From Planctomycetes bacterium MalM25 (lineage in GTDB: Bacteria; Planctomycetota; Planctomycetia; Pirellulales; Lacipirellulaceae), in assembly GCA_007745835.1 (NCBI GenBank), contig CP036424.1, positions 3,273,968-3,337,967 of the forward strand: DNA of 64,000 bases, given 5' to 3'. Position numbers and translations under genes: made by a program. Each line of letters opens with the position of its first letter. Within the stretch, counting starts at the first letter, position 1. Below the pieces are notes generated by a model, which saw nothing but the letters and a program-made list of their open reading frames with translations, searched no databases and had not been told where the DNA came from. Positions 51,371 to 59,931 of the stretch are shown piece by piece.

Positions 51371-53700
51371 CCGCCGCCCGAGAGCTCCTGCGCCCGTCGC
51401 ACCAGATCGATCATCTGGGTGCGGTAACCGTGCGGGTCTTCGCCGATCGCGGAGCGGGCCGACTCGAGCACGTGCTCGTAGGTCGCCTCGCCCCGGTGGC
51501 GTGAGTTCCGCAGCAGCATGCCGAACTCGGCGACCGAGGCGGCCCAGCGGAAGTCGATCGACTCTTGCAGGCGGGCGTCGGCGCCCGGGTCTTTCAGCGT
51601 GAACTCGAGCTTCTTGCTCGCGCCCCCTTCGGGCTGCTTGTAGCGGACCTTCAGGGTGAGCATCTCACCGCTGAACTCGGTCGGTGCGTCGATCGCTCCG
51701 GGCGCTGACGCTTCCGGCTCGCCTTCTTCAGTTGATTGGTATTTGAGGCCATCGACGGGGGGCGCCGGCGTCTCGACGCCGACGGGGACCACCTCGTACA
51801 GCGCGGTCACCGTGTGCCCGGCGCCGATCTCACCGGCGTCCTTCGTGTCGTCATTAAAATCCTTGGCGGCCATCACGCGGTTCTCGTAGCCGATCAGCCG
51901 GTAGCTGGCGACCTTCGCCGGGTTGAACTCGACCTGGATCTTTACGTCCTTCGCGATCGTCACCAGCGTGCCGGCGAGGTCGCGTGACAGGACGCGACGG
52001 GCCTCGCTTTCGGAGTCGATGTAGGCGTAGTGGCCGTCGCCGCGGCCGGAGATCTCTTCGAGCATCGCGTCGTTCAGGTTGCCGCTGCCGAAGCCGAGCA
52101 CCGTGAGGAAGACGCCCGTCTCCTTCGCGCGGGTCTCGACCAAGGTGGCTAACTCCTCGGTCCCGGTGAGACCGACGTTGAAGTCGCCGTCCGTGCACAG
52201 CACGACACGGTTCACCCCGCCGGCGATCTGGTTCCGTTCGGCGATCTCGTAGGCGAGCTTCAGCCCCGCCCCGCCGGCGGTCGAGCCGCCCGCGGTCAGC
52301 CTGCCGAGCGCCGAGCGGATCTCGTCCTTCTTCACGCCCGACGTGCTGGGCAGTACGAGCCCCTGGCTGCCGGCGTAGACGACGATCGCCACGCGGTCGT
52401 TCTCGCCGAGCTTGTCGGTGAGCGCCTTGAGGCCCTCGATCACCAGCGGCAGCTTGTTCGCGTCCTGCATCGAGCCCGAAACATCGACCAGGAAGACCAG
52501 ATTCGACAGCGGCCGCTTGTCGGCGTCGATCTCGCGGCCCTGCAGGCCGATCCGCACCAGCCGGTGCTCCGGCTTCCAAGGGCAGTAACCGACCTCCATC
52601 GACGCGGCGAACGGGTCTTCGCTCTCCGTGTCGGGCGCTTGGTAGTCATACTCGAAGTAGTTGACCAACTCCTCGATCCGCACCGCGTTCGGATCGGGCA
52701 GCCGCCGGCTCTCCATCAAGAACCGCCGCACGTTGGAGTAGCTCGCCGTATCAACGTCGATGCTGAACGTGCTCAGCGCGTCCTCGCCACGGGGCGTGAT
52801 GAAGTCGTTCTCGTGGATGGGGGCGTAGCGATCTCCGGAGGCGGGCTCGGGCCAGCGTCTACCATCCTGGCTGTAGAAACCAAAGAACTGCCTCTGTGGT
52901 TGCTCGCTTCGCTGCTGGCCTCCTCGCCTCAACTGCATCTCAGCGCCTGCTCGATAGCGTTTAATCCCGGGCAGCTTGCCTAGCATGGCCGGCCTCCCCC
53001 CGCCCCCTGCATCGACGCCGTAGCGATCTCTAGCGGCCTCCGGCACGCGTCCGTCCTCGGCCTCCATGAGCCATTTCCTCTTCGTTCCCTCCACTTCACC
53101 ACCGCGGCCCCCGCCAGCAACACTGAGTGGCGAAGAACCTTTGCTGAGGCCGCGTCCCGCCTGCCTTCCGAGACCCGACTGGCTGTTCTGCGAATCGCTC
53201 TGGCTGAAATCGACCTCCAGGTCGGAAGTGATCGCAGCCAAGTCGTCGACAGGGGGTTCCGACGTCACAACCAAACCTTCAGCCACCGGGGTTTTGGGCG
53301 CCTCCTCAGCAACCCTGGCGAACTCGTCGCCAAGCTGCCCGCCGCGGCCTTGGTCAGGGGGGGATTGCCCGGCACGGCCCGCCGCCATCTCTGGGGCCGC
53401 CGTCTCCGGGGCCTCCATCGCTACCCGACCTTCCTCGACGGTCAGCACTTCACCACGTATCAGGAACGCCGCCAGCATCAGCGAGGCGGCGGTCGTCAGC
53501 AGGACCATCCACGCACGTCGAGATTGCCTCATCTTCTCCTCCGCAGCTTGGGGAACGGACTGAAAGTCGGCGTGCCGCGACGCGATCGCCTCCGACAGGT
53601 CGGGCGGGCTCTCGGCGCCGAGCGCCTCGGCGAGCACGCGGTCGGTGAGCCGATCGCGGGCTTCGGCGTGCGGGCCGGGTTGTTCGATGGGTTCGCTCAT
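51361..53700 (-). CDS. Membrane von Willebrand factor A domain protein (YfbK-like)
   Basis: This protein of about 779 residues has a single membrane helix near 63-81 (AWMVLLTTAASLMLAAFLI), then a long low-complexity linker. A VWF-N-like region follows (DALSTFSIDVDTASYSNVRRF). The VWA domain has an intact MIDAS (D406-V-S-G-S in VFLVDVSGSMQ, with T and D at the later positions in VVLCTDGDFNVG). The C-terminal DUF3520-like region ends in ALYEVVPVG and beyond. The N-terminal cytoplasmic part is short. It overlaps the stop of the ECF sigma gene (ATGA), so the two are an operon, and it may control the sigma factor. The frame continues upstream to 53952, but those residues are the shadow of the sigma gene. 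Confidence 0.85.
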   Translation of the reverse strand: MSEPIEQPGPHAEARDRLTDRVLAEALGAESPPDLSEAIASRHADFQSVPQAAEEKMRQSRRAWMVLLTTAASLMLAAFLIRGEVLTVEEGRVAMEAPETAAPEMAAGRAGQSPPDQGRGGQLGDEFARVAEEAPKTPVAEGLVVTSEPPVDDLAAITSDLEVDFSQSDSQNSQSGLGRQAGRGLSKGSSPLSVAGGGRGGEVEGTKRKWLMEAEDGRVPEAARDRYGVDAGGGGRPAMLGKLPGIKRYRAGAEMQLRRGGQQRSEQPQRQFFGFYSQDGRRWPEPASGDRYAPIHENDFITPRGEDALSTFSIDVDTASYSNVRRFLMESRRLPDPNAVRIEELVNYFEYDYQAPDTESEDPFAASMEVGYCPWKPEHRLVRIGLQGREIDADKRPLSNLVFLVDVSGSMQDANKLPLVIEGLKALTDKLGENDRVAIVVYAGSQGLVLPSTSGVKKDEIRSALGRLTAGGSTAGGAGLKLAYEIAERNQIAGGVNRVVLCTDGDFNVGLTGTEELATLVETRAKETGVFLTVLGFGSGNLNDAMLEEISGRGDGHYAYIDSESEARRVLSRDLAGTLVTIAKDVKIQVEFNPAKVASYRLIGYENRVMAAKDFNDDTKDAGEIGAGHTVTALYEVVPVGVETPAPPVDGLKYQSTEEGEPEASAPGAIDAPTEFSGEMLTLKVRYKQPEGGASKKLEFTLKDPGADARLQESIDFRWAASVAEFGMLLRNSRHRGEATYEHVLESARSAIGEDPHGYRTQMIDLVRRAQELSGGGQN

Positions 53701-54308
53701 TTGGGATCGCTGGTCGTTCGGGCGAGCGTCTTCTCGATGCACTCGCGTAGTTTGGCGCGGGTGCGACGCAGCAAGGTCTTCACGCCGTCGGGCTTCATGT
53801 TGAGTTGTTCGGCGATCGCCTCGCGGCCGACGCTGTCGCGGTACGCCAGGTCGATCGCCCGCTTCGCCCGGCCGTCGAGCTTCTCGACGCAGCCGCGGGC
53901 CGCCTCGACGTGGTCGTCCCACGGGTTGGCGCCGTCGAAGGCCTGGCCCCACACCGCGTCGGCCGCGTCGAGATCGACCGTGTTGATCCGTCGCTTCTGC
54001 GTGCGACGCAGCATCAGCAGTTGCCGCCGCGCGACGGTCCGCAGGTAGCCGGACGTCTGCGCGTCGGATTGTTCGACAAAGTTCGACCTCGCCAGGGCGA
54101 GGAAGGTCTCTTGGGTGAGGTCGTCCGCCTCGGGCGGATCAGCGCCCAGGTACCGCAGGTACCGCCACACCTCCGCCTGGCGTTCGCGGACCAATCGGAC
54201 GAGATCGACCGGGGGCGGCAGCCCCAAGGCGAGCTCGGCCGGGCTCTCACGAGCCGGTTCGCTGGCGTCGGCGGCGGGTGGTTTTCTCGGCTCGCTCACA
54301 ACCGTCAT
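53697..54308 (-). CDS. ECF RNA polymerase sigma factor
   Basis: This 203-residue sigma-70 family protein of the ECF type has region 2 in EVWRYLRYLGADPPEADDLTQETFLALA (the acidic DDLTQETF element binds core polymerase). A short linker follows. Region 4 is a helix-turn-helix (SVGREAIAEQLNMKPDGVKTLLRRTRAKLRE). No region 1.1 or 3 is seen. The N-terminal 35 residues are polar and may be an extension. It is first in a two-gene operon with the VWA membrane protein. An anti-sigma role for that partner is inferred only. Confidence 0.88.
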   Translation of the reverse strand: MTVVSEPRKPPAADASEPARESPAELALGLPPPVDLVRLVRERQAEVWRYLRYLGADPPEADDLTQETFLALARSNFVEQSDAQTSGYLRTVARRQLLMLRRTQKRRINTVDLDAADAVWGQAFDGANPWDDHVEAARGCVEKLDGRAKRAIDLAYRDSVGREAIAEQLNMKPDGVKTLLRRTRAKLRECIEKTLARTTSDPK

Positions 54309-54540
54309 GCCCCCCTAGTGCCGCTGTTCGGTGAGGGGGTTCCAAAAAAATCGGCGTCTCCGAGCGTGCTGCTCTTTCGTGACGCCAGAAGCTTTATGCG
54401 AATAAACGGGAACTCGATGCGCGAATCAGGGTTCAGAGTGTAAGCCGCCCCACACACGACGCCACCGGGAAGAGGCCCCGGCAGTAGGGACGAGCTTACG
54501 CCTTTCTTTCACTCGCAACCGGAACAGGTCGAGGCCCAAG

Positions 54541-56706
54541 ATGCAACGCCGCGCTGAAGGTGCGCGCCCACCACGAGGGCGCAACGAGAAACTCGAGGAC
54601 CGCCAGCTGCTCGCCGCCGACTTGGGCGCCGAGCTGGAGTCGCTCGATCCCTTGCTCGAATCGAGCGTGCTCGAAGTCGCTTCGATCGACGGATCGAACA
54701 ACAACCTCGACAACCCGGACTGGGGCGCCGCCGGCACGGCACTGCAGCGCCTTACGACCGTGGAATATGCAGACAGTCTGTCCGACCCAGCGGGCGACGA
54801 TCTTCCTAGCGCCCGCGAAGTATCGAACGCCGTTGCGGACCAAGATTCGCTGGTCGACAACGACCGTTACCTGACCGACTTTGTCTGGTTGTGGGGGCAG
54901 TTTATCGACCACGACCTCGACCTCTCGGTCCACGCCGACCCGGCCGAGGCGTTCGACATCGAGGTTCCGCTCGGCGACGCCGAGTTCGATCCCTTCGCGA
55001 CGGGCGAGGTGACGATCGGTCTCGAACGCTCCGACTACGTAGTCGATGACGAGGGCGTCCGACAGCAAGTGAACAGCATCACCGCCTACCTCGACGGGTC
55101 GGTCGTCTACGGGCCAGACGAAGAGACGGCCGCCTCGCTGCGGTGCTTCGAGGGGGGCCGCATGCTGACCAGCGAAGGCGACCTGCTGCCGATCGGCGAG
55201 GACGGCTTCTTCCTCGCCGGCGACGTCCGGGCAAACGAGAACGTCGCCCTCACGTCGATGCACACGCTCTGGGTGCGCGAACACAATCGCCTGGCGGACG
55301 AGATCGCTTCGGTTGATCCTTCACTCTCTGACGAGGAGATCTACCAGCAGGCCCGTGCGCTGGTGACCGCCCAGATCCAGGCGATCACCTACAACCAGTG
55401 GCTGCCCGCGCTGTTGGGCGTCGATGCGATCGACAGCTACTCGGGCTACGACCCGGACGTGAACGCCGGGATCGCGAACGTCTTCTCTACCGCCGCTTAC
55501 CGCTTCGGGCACAGCATGCTCTCGACCGAGCTGCTGCGTCTCAACGCCGACGGCACGGTCGCCGACGAGGGGAACCTGTCGCTCTCGGACGCCTTCTTCT
55601 CGCCGGGCGAAGTGCTCGATCATGGCATCGAGTCGCTGCTGCTCGGCGCCTCCGAGCAGGTAGCGCAAGAGATCGACACGATGATCGTCGACGACGTGCG
55701 AAACTTCCTGTTCGGCCCCCCCGGCGCCGGCGGGCTCGATCTGGCTTCCCTGAATATCCAGCGCGGCCGCGACCACGGCCTCGCCGACTACAACCAGGTG
55801 CGTGAAGACTACGGCTTGCTGCGTGTCCAAAGCTTCTCTGAGATCACCTCCGACGAGGAGCTCGCCGCGAAGCTCGAAGCGCTCTACGGATCGGTCGACG
55901 ACATCGACCTGTGGGTTGGTGTCTTGGCAGAAGACCACGTCGCCGGCGCCAGTCTCGGCGAGCTGGGACGGACGATCCTAGTCGATCAGTTCACGCGTCT
56001 CCGCGACGGCGACCGCTACTGGTACGAGAATCGCTACGAGGGCGAGACCCTCAGCGCGCTGCGGTCAACGACTCTCGCCGACGTTATCGAGCGGAACACC
56101 GATATCGAAGGCCTCCGCGACAACGTCTTCCTCGACGATTCGGTCCTCTACTACGCCGCCGATCCCGACGCGCCCCGGATGGACGTGATGCTGCACGTGC
56201 AGCAAGGCGAGCTGAGGCTCATCGACAACGGCTCTGGCAAGATGCTCGCCGCGGTGCCGGCCGATGAGGCAACGGGCGTGTCCCTCGTCGGCACGGCCGG
56301 CGACGATCGGGTGCTTATCCATCCGAGCGCGATGCGACTCGGCCTGGCGGCCGGCGTCGTGGTCGATGGTCAAACGGGACGCCATGACACGGTCGTCCTG
56401 AGGGGCGACCCACGAATCGACACGGCCTCAATCGACGGCGCCTTCGCTCAGCTTGGCGAGACGGCGGTGCAGGTCGAAGGGGTCGATCGATTGGTCATTG
56501 ACGCGAGCCTTGGACCCGATCAGATCGAGGTTATTGAGGAGGGCGAGTACGACCTCGTGGTGGACAACGACCAAGGCCAGCGACAACGCGAACGTCGGGA
56601 TCGCCTCGATCGCGGGCCACAGGCTCCTCTCGCGCCCCGTCCCCTTACCGACATGCAGGCGGAGGTGCGGCTCGATCGTGACCGCCCACGGGGAAGCCGG
56701 CGTTGA
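54541..56706 (+). CDS. Animal-type heme peroxidase with LEPR-XLL-like N-terminus
   Basis: The protein has 721 residues. The heme peroxidase fold shows the distal His124 in WGQFIDHDLDL (with the calcium-binding Asp125), catalytic Arg246 in HTLWVREHNRLADE and proximal His324 in AYRFGHSML. These are the animal peroxidase/peroxinectin signatures. The N-terminus is NEKLEDRQLLAAD, a LEPR-XLL-like tag used by planctomycete surface proteins. The last 45 residues become Arg-rich (RQRERRDRLDRG) with codon third positions unlike the rest, so a sequencing error or natural frame change near 56570 is possible. Oxidation of halides or phenolics at the cell surface is inferred. Confidence 0.82.
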   Translation: MQRRAEGARPPRGRNEKLEDRQLLAADLGAELESLDPLLESSVLEVASIDGSNNNLDNPDWGAAGTALQRLTTVEYADSLSDPAGDDLPSAREVSNAVADQDSLVDNDRYLTDFVWLWGQFIDHDLDLSVHADPAEAFDIEVPLGDAEFDPFATGEVTIGLERSDYVVDDEGVRQQVNSITAYLDGSVVYGPDEETAASLRCFEGGRMLTSEGDLLPIGEDGFFLAGDVRANENVALTSMHTLWVREHNRLADEIASVDPSLSDEEIYQQARALVTAQIQAITYNQWLPALLGVDAIDSYSGYDPDVNAGIANVFSTAAYRFGHSMLSTELLRLNADGTVADEGNLSLSDAFFSPGEVLDHGIESLLLGASEQVAQEIDTMIVDDVRNFLFGPPGAGGLDLASLNIQRGRDHGLADYNQVREDYGLLRVQSFSEITSDEELAAKLEALYGSVDDIDLWVGVLAEDHVAGASLGELGRTILVDQFTRLRDGDRYWYENRYEGETLSALRSTTLADVIERNTDIEGLRDNVFLDDSVLYYAADPDAPRMDVMLHVQQGELRLIDNGSGKMLAAVPADEATGVSLVGTAGDDRVLIHPSAMRLGLAAGVVVDGQTGRHDTVVLRGDPRIDTASIDGAFAQLGETAVQVEGVDRLVIDASLGPDQIEVIEEGEYDLVVDNDQGQRQRERRDRLDRGPQAPLAPRPLTDMQAEVRLDRDRPRGSRR

Positions 56707-56727
56707 TCGTGCGGGCGAGGCGGCGGG

Positions 56728-57678
56728 TCAGCGGGGGGCCCGCCGCCTTTTGCACAGCGTGAGCAATGAGCCGAGCAAGCACGCCGTCACCGCTCCCGGC
56801 TCAGGGACCGCCAAGGGTTGGTTGGCGGCGAGCGCGTCACGCCACACGACGTAGTCGGCGGCGTCGACTTGTCCGTCGTCGTTGCCGTCGGCGGGGCTGT
56901 CGTCTCCCGCCCCGTACGCCTCCCGCCACGCCTGGTAATCAGCCTGGGTGACCTCACCGTCCGCGTTGTAATCTCCGGGCAGGCCAATGAGGCTCTCACG
57001 CGTAAACGTCAGGCGTGCGATCGGAGCAAGACTCGCAGAACCACCCCCATGGAACGGCGCGGCGGCGGCGTTCCCGGTCACAAGGGTGATCACCTCATTC
57101 GGGAAGGTGGGCGGGTTGCTCAGGCTGAACCCGGATCCCTCCTCGGTGCCCGCGTCGTAGAAATGGGCGAACTCGATCGTGTGGCTCGCCAAGTAACCGG
57201 CGCCCTCGCGCAAGTCGAAGTCGTGGACGCCGATGAACCAGTCGCTGCTCGGCGCCACCATCGTTGCGAGCGTCACCAGCGGGTTGTCCCCGTTCACGGT
57301 GAACTCGTTGCTGACACCCGATTCGCCCGAGAACAGATTGCGAGCGACCTCGATCCGCTCAAGCGCGTCGCCCGCCGAGATGGCCGCGTTGATCTCGTTG
57401 CGGAAGGAGCTCGTCGAGCCGAGTTCGGCGACACGCTCGATCCCGGTGGTCGCCAACTCTCCCGGCGCCCAGAACTGCACCCCCGTGGAGTGCGACGCGC
57501 CGATCAGCGGCGAGAAGTGGGCCGAGGAGGGGTAGTTGTTGGGGTGGGTCGAGCCGTTCCAGAGCGTCTCAAGACGAACCGTATAGGTCGCTTCCACCGC
57601 GAGACTCTCGGCGACGCCGAGAAGCGTGCAGCAAACCAACGCGGTGCGGGCCAGTGCGGTCATGCCGAGAGCCTTCAT
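56728..57678 (-). CDS. Spondin-domain PEP-CTERM protein with dockerin-like repeats
   Basis: The protein has about 316 residues. After a signal peptide (ALARTALVCCTLLGVAESLAV) comes a spondin N-terminal-like domain: YTVRLETLWNGSTHP, FSPLIGASHSTGVQFW, then SSDWFIGVHDFDL, the segment that binds calcium and lipid/GAG in F-spondin. Two dockerin-like units follow (GDYNADGEVTQADYQAWRE and GNDDGQVDAADYVVWRD), then the sorting tail VPEPGAVTACLLGSL with RRR. It is secreted and cell-surface sorted. Starts at 57678, 57663 or 57729 are possible; the first gives the most compact signal. The gene converges on the peroxidase with 21 bp between. Confidence 0.83.
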   Translation of the reverse strand: MKALGMTALARTALVCCTLLGVAESLAVEATYTVRLETLWNGSTHPNNYPSSAHFSPLIGASHSTGVQFWAPGELATTGIERVAELGSTSSFRNEINAAISAGDALERIEVARNLFSGESGVSNEFTVNGDNPLVTLATMVAPSSDWFIGVHDFDLREGAGYLASHTIEFAHFYDAGTEEGSGFSLSNPPTFPNEVITLVTGNAAAAPFHGGGSASLAPIARLTFTRESLIGLPGDYNADGEVTQADYQAWREAYGAGDDSPADGNDDGQVDAADYVVWRDALAANQPLAVPEPGAVTACLLGSLLTLCKRRRAPR

Positions 57679-57758
57679 CCAATAGGGATCGAAAGCGTCC
57701 AGACTAGGCCGCATCTCGGAGCGCAGCAACGAACCGGATCGGCCCAGCGTAGGCTAGC

Positions 57759-58424
57759 TCACGCTGCGGCACGGGGCTTGGCGATCGCACGGGCCTCGCT
57801 GGGGTCGTGCTCGGCCTCCAAGCCGTTGAGCGACGCCTCGACACGCCGGCGGAGCGACTCGACGCCCTCGTTCGGGTTCGGCCTGATCGGCTCGGCGAAG
57901 TAGGCGTCGAGACGGCTGAAGGGCAACGGCACCTGGAAGCGGTCCCACGCGCCCTTAAATGTCAGCCGCCAACGTGGCACGACGATCACGTTGAGCACCG
58001 AGGCGCCCGTCCGCTTGGACAGCGAAGCGATCCCCTTGCGGACCTGACCCCGTGGGCCGCGCGGACCGTCCACAGCGATCAACGCCGGCCCCTCGCCGCG
58101 ATCGACGTGATCGACCATCGCGTCGAGCGCATCGGTCCCACCACGGCGGTTCGAGCCCCGTTGCGGGACGACCTTCAGCATCTTGAACGTCGGCTGGAGC
58201 AGCTCGCCATCGCCCGAGCGGGAGACCATCGCGGCGGTGTTCGGCTCGGCGAAGGCGACGATCGCGATCTGGTGCGCGTGCAGAATGGAGAAGACGTACC
58301 TCTCGCCCCGCTCGCGCAACGCGGGCCGCGGATCGACGCCGTGTATGCGGACGCGGCAGGTCCAGCGGAAGGCCATCACGGCCATCGCGATCGGCCAGCC
58401 GATCAACTTCGGAGGGATCTTCAT
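57759..58424 (-). CDS. DUF374 lysophospholipid acyltransferase-like protein
   Basis: This 221-residue membrane-associated acyltransferase-fold protein belongs to the DUF374 branch, often linked to lipid A or lipid acyl transfer. The catalytic-type motif is H-A-H-Q (FSILHAHQIAIVAF), preceded by a hydrophobic helix (IGWPIAMAVMAFRWT). The substrate-loop motif AVDGPRGPRGQVRKGI is the most diagnostic element. It also has SRSGDGELLQPTFKMLK and LNVIVVPRWRLTFKGAWDRF. It lies after the fliA terminator on the same strand and is probably separately expressed. Its acceptor is unknown. Confidence 0.83.
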   Translation of the reverse strand: MKIPPKLIGWPIAMAVMAFRWTCRVRIHGVDPRPALRERGERYVFSILHAHQIAIVAFAEPNTAAMVSRSGDGELLQPTFKMLKVVPQRGSNRRGGTDALDAMVDHVDRGEGPALIAVDGPRGPRGQVRKGIASLSKRTGASVLNVIVVPRWRLTFKGAWDRFQVPLPFSRLDAYFAEPIRPNPNEGVESLRRRVEASLNGLEAEHDPSEARAIAKPRAAA

Positions 58425-58518
58425 CGAGAGGCAGATCTATCTAGCAAGGCGTACGCCCGGCCAGCCCGTGCGAATCAGGGGTCAGCGTAACGAGCGAGCG
58501 CTCAGGCTCCTACAGCAG

Positions 58519-58545
58519 AAAAGCCGCCGGCTTGCGCCGGCGGCT
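58519..58545 (-). terminator. Intrinsic terminator downstream of fliA
   Basis: On the minus strand a 9-bp perfect stem (AGCCGCCGG/CCGGCGGCT) with a 6-nt loop is followed by TTTT. It sits 30 bp after the fliA stop, marking the end of the flagellar transcript. Confidence 0.82.
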
Positions 58546-58574
58546 CGGTGGTTCGATGCTTGCCGCCAACTCGC

Positions 58575-59426
58575 TCACGCAACGCCGAACTCGGGGCGTC
58601 GGCGGCCGAGTTGGCCCTGCAGACGCGAGACGATCGCCGAGTGCATCTGGCTCACGCGGCTCTCGGAGAGGTCGAGCGTGGCGCCGATCTCCTTCATCGT
58701 CAGTTCCTCGTAGTAGTAGAGGATGATGATGAGGCGCTCGTTCCGGTTCAGGCCCTTCGTGACCAACCGCATGAGGTCCGACTTCTGGACGCGGCGGGTC
58801 GGGTCGTCCGACTTCTTGTCCTCAAGGATGTCGATCTCGCGGACATCCTTGTAGCTGTCGGTCTCGTACCACTTCTTGTTGAGCGAGATCAGGCCAACGG
58901 CGTTCGCCTCCTGGATCATCTTCTCCAGCTCTTTGACGCTCATCTCCATCCTGGCGGCGAGCTCGATCTCGGTGGGCGAGCGCCCGAGCTCGGTCTCCAT
59001 CTGCTTGACGGCCGCGGAGAGTTTGGAGGCCTTCGACCGCACGAGGCGAGGAACCCAGTCCATGCTGCGGAGTTCGTCGAGCATGGCGCCACGGATTCGG
59101 GGCACGCAGTAGGTCTCGAACTTCACGCCCCGTTCCATGTCGAACGCGTTGATCGCGTCCATCAGGCCGAACACGCCGGCCGAGATCAGGTCGTCGAGCT
59201 CAACGCCATCGGGGAGGCGGCTCCAGATCCGCTCGCCGTTGTACTTGACCAGCGGCAGGTACTCCTCAACCAACTGGTTGCGGAGCGGCTTGCTATCCGG
59301 GTTCGCTTTGTACTGGCGCCAGATGACAGCCATCTCGGCGGCGCGGGCCGCCTTGGCGGCTTCTTTCTTGGGGTCTTTCGGAGCCTGGGGACGTAGCACC
59401 CGTGTCGCGATCGTGGTCGCTGCCAT
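58575..59426 (-). CDS. fliA: FliA/WhiG family flagellar RNA polymerase sigma factor
   Basis: This 283-residue sigma-28-type factor transcribes late flagellar genes. Region 2 is DDLISAGVFGLMDAINAFD with YCVPRIRGAMLDELRSMDWVPR, the typical FliA block. Region 3 is LGRSPTEIELAARMEMSV. Region 4 is LIIILYYYEELTMKEIGATLDLSESRVSQMHSAI, with its helix-turn-helix. A 30-residue Ala/Lys-rich leader precedes region 2. Its start has a perfect GGAGGA five bases upstream. It ends the flhA-flhF-flhG-small protein-fliA series and is followed by the terminator. FlgM, the usual anti-sigma, is not in the window. Confidence 0.92.
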   Translation of the reverse strand: MAATTIATRVLRPQAPKDPKKEAAKAARAAEMAVIWRQYKANPDSKPLRNQLVEEYLPLVKYNGERIWSRLPDGVELDDLISAGVFGLMDAINAFDMERGVKFETYCVPRIRGAMLDELRSMDWVPRLVRSKASKLSAAVKQMETELGRSPTEIELAARMEMSVKELEKMIQEANAVGLISLNKKWYETDSYKDVREIDILEDKKSDDPTRRVQKSDLMRLVTKGLNRNERLIIILYYYEELTMKEIGATLDLSESRVSQMHSAIVSRLQGQLGRRRPEFGVA

Positions 59427-59430
59427 GCAT

Positions 59431-59436
59431 TCCTCC
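59431..59436 (-). promoter_or_regulatory. Shine-Dalgarno site of fliA
   Basis: GGAGGA on the minus strand ends 4 nt before the ATG at 59426. It is one of the strongest ribosome sites in the window and fixes the start. Confidence 0.75.
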
Positions 59437-59535
59437 GTGAGTCGCTATGGCCCGCCCCCGCGAGGGGATGGGCTGTCGGGAATCCTTCCCGATCGATGGT
59501 CGTAATCGCTGGAAGCTTCTTCTGTGAGCTGTGCC

Positions 59536-59775
59536 TCAGTTGCCTGCCCGGCGTGCTTCGTAATGTTCGATCTGCGTCTGGAGCTTCTGTCGGACCGATT
59601 CGTCGATCGTCGCCTCGGCGAGCTGCCCTACGATGAGTCCGACTCCAGCCAGAGCCAGCATCGCGACGACGGCCGTCTGGGCCGTCCCCTCGAAGCCGGC
59701 GCCCAGCAGGGCGCCCCGCGCGAACGTGACCGCCACGGCGAGCGAGCCGAGCATTCCGGCGTAGGCCCTTGCCAT
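59536..59775 (-). CDS. Small membrane protein of the flagellar group
   Basis: This 79-residue protein has two hydrophobic helices (AYAGMLGSLAVAVTFARG and AVVAMLALAGVGLIVGQL) and a charged C-terminal coiled segment (DESVRQKLQTQIEHYEARR). It lies between flhG and fliA on the same strand, 109 bp before fliA. I recognise no family. It could be a motor- or export-associated protein, or unrelated. The start is set at 59775 rather than 59850 because the upstream residues look non-native. Confidence 0.65.
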   Translation of the reverse strand: MARAYAGMLGSLAVAVTFARGALLGAGFEGTAQTAVVAMLALAGVGLIVGQLAEATIDESVRQKLQTQIEHYEARRAGN

Positions 59776-59931
59776 GTTCGATCCGTCCCCGTGGCCGCAA
59801 ACCTTCGGTAAGCTTCCCATCTTGCCCGATGCGGGCGCAACGAGTCGCACTCAGTCGTCATCGACAATCGGAGGCTTGCGGGTTGAGACGAATCGAACAT
59901 TCTTGCGGATTAGTCCGTGGCGCCGCGGACG

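Noticed and set aside
59776-59931. Intrinsic terminator or FliA-type promoter between flhG and the small membrane protein
   Set aside because: Only a 5-bp stem (GTCCG/CGGAC) without a T-run, and no clear TAAA...GCCGATAA pair.
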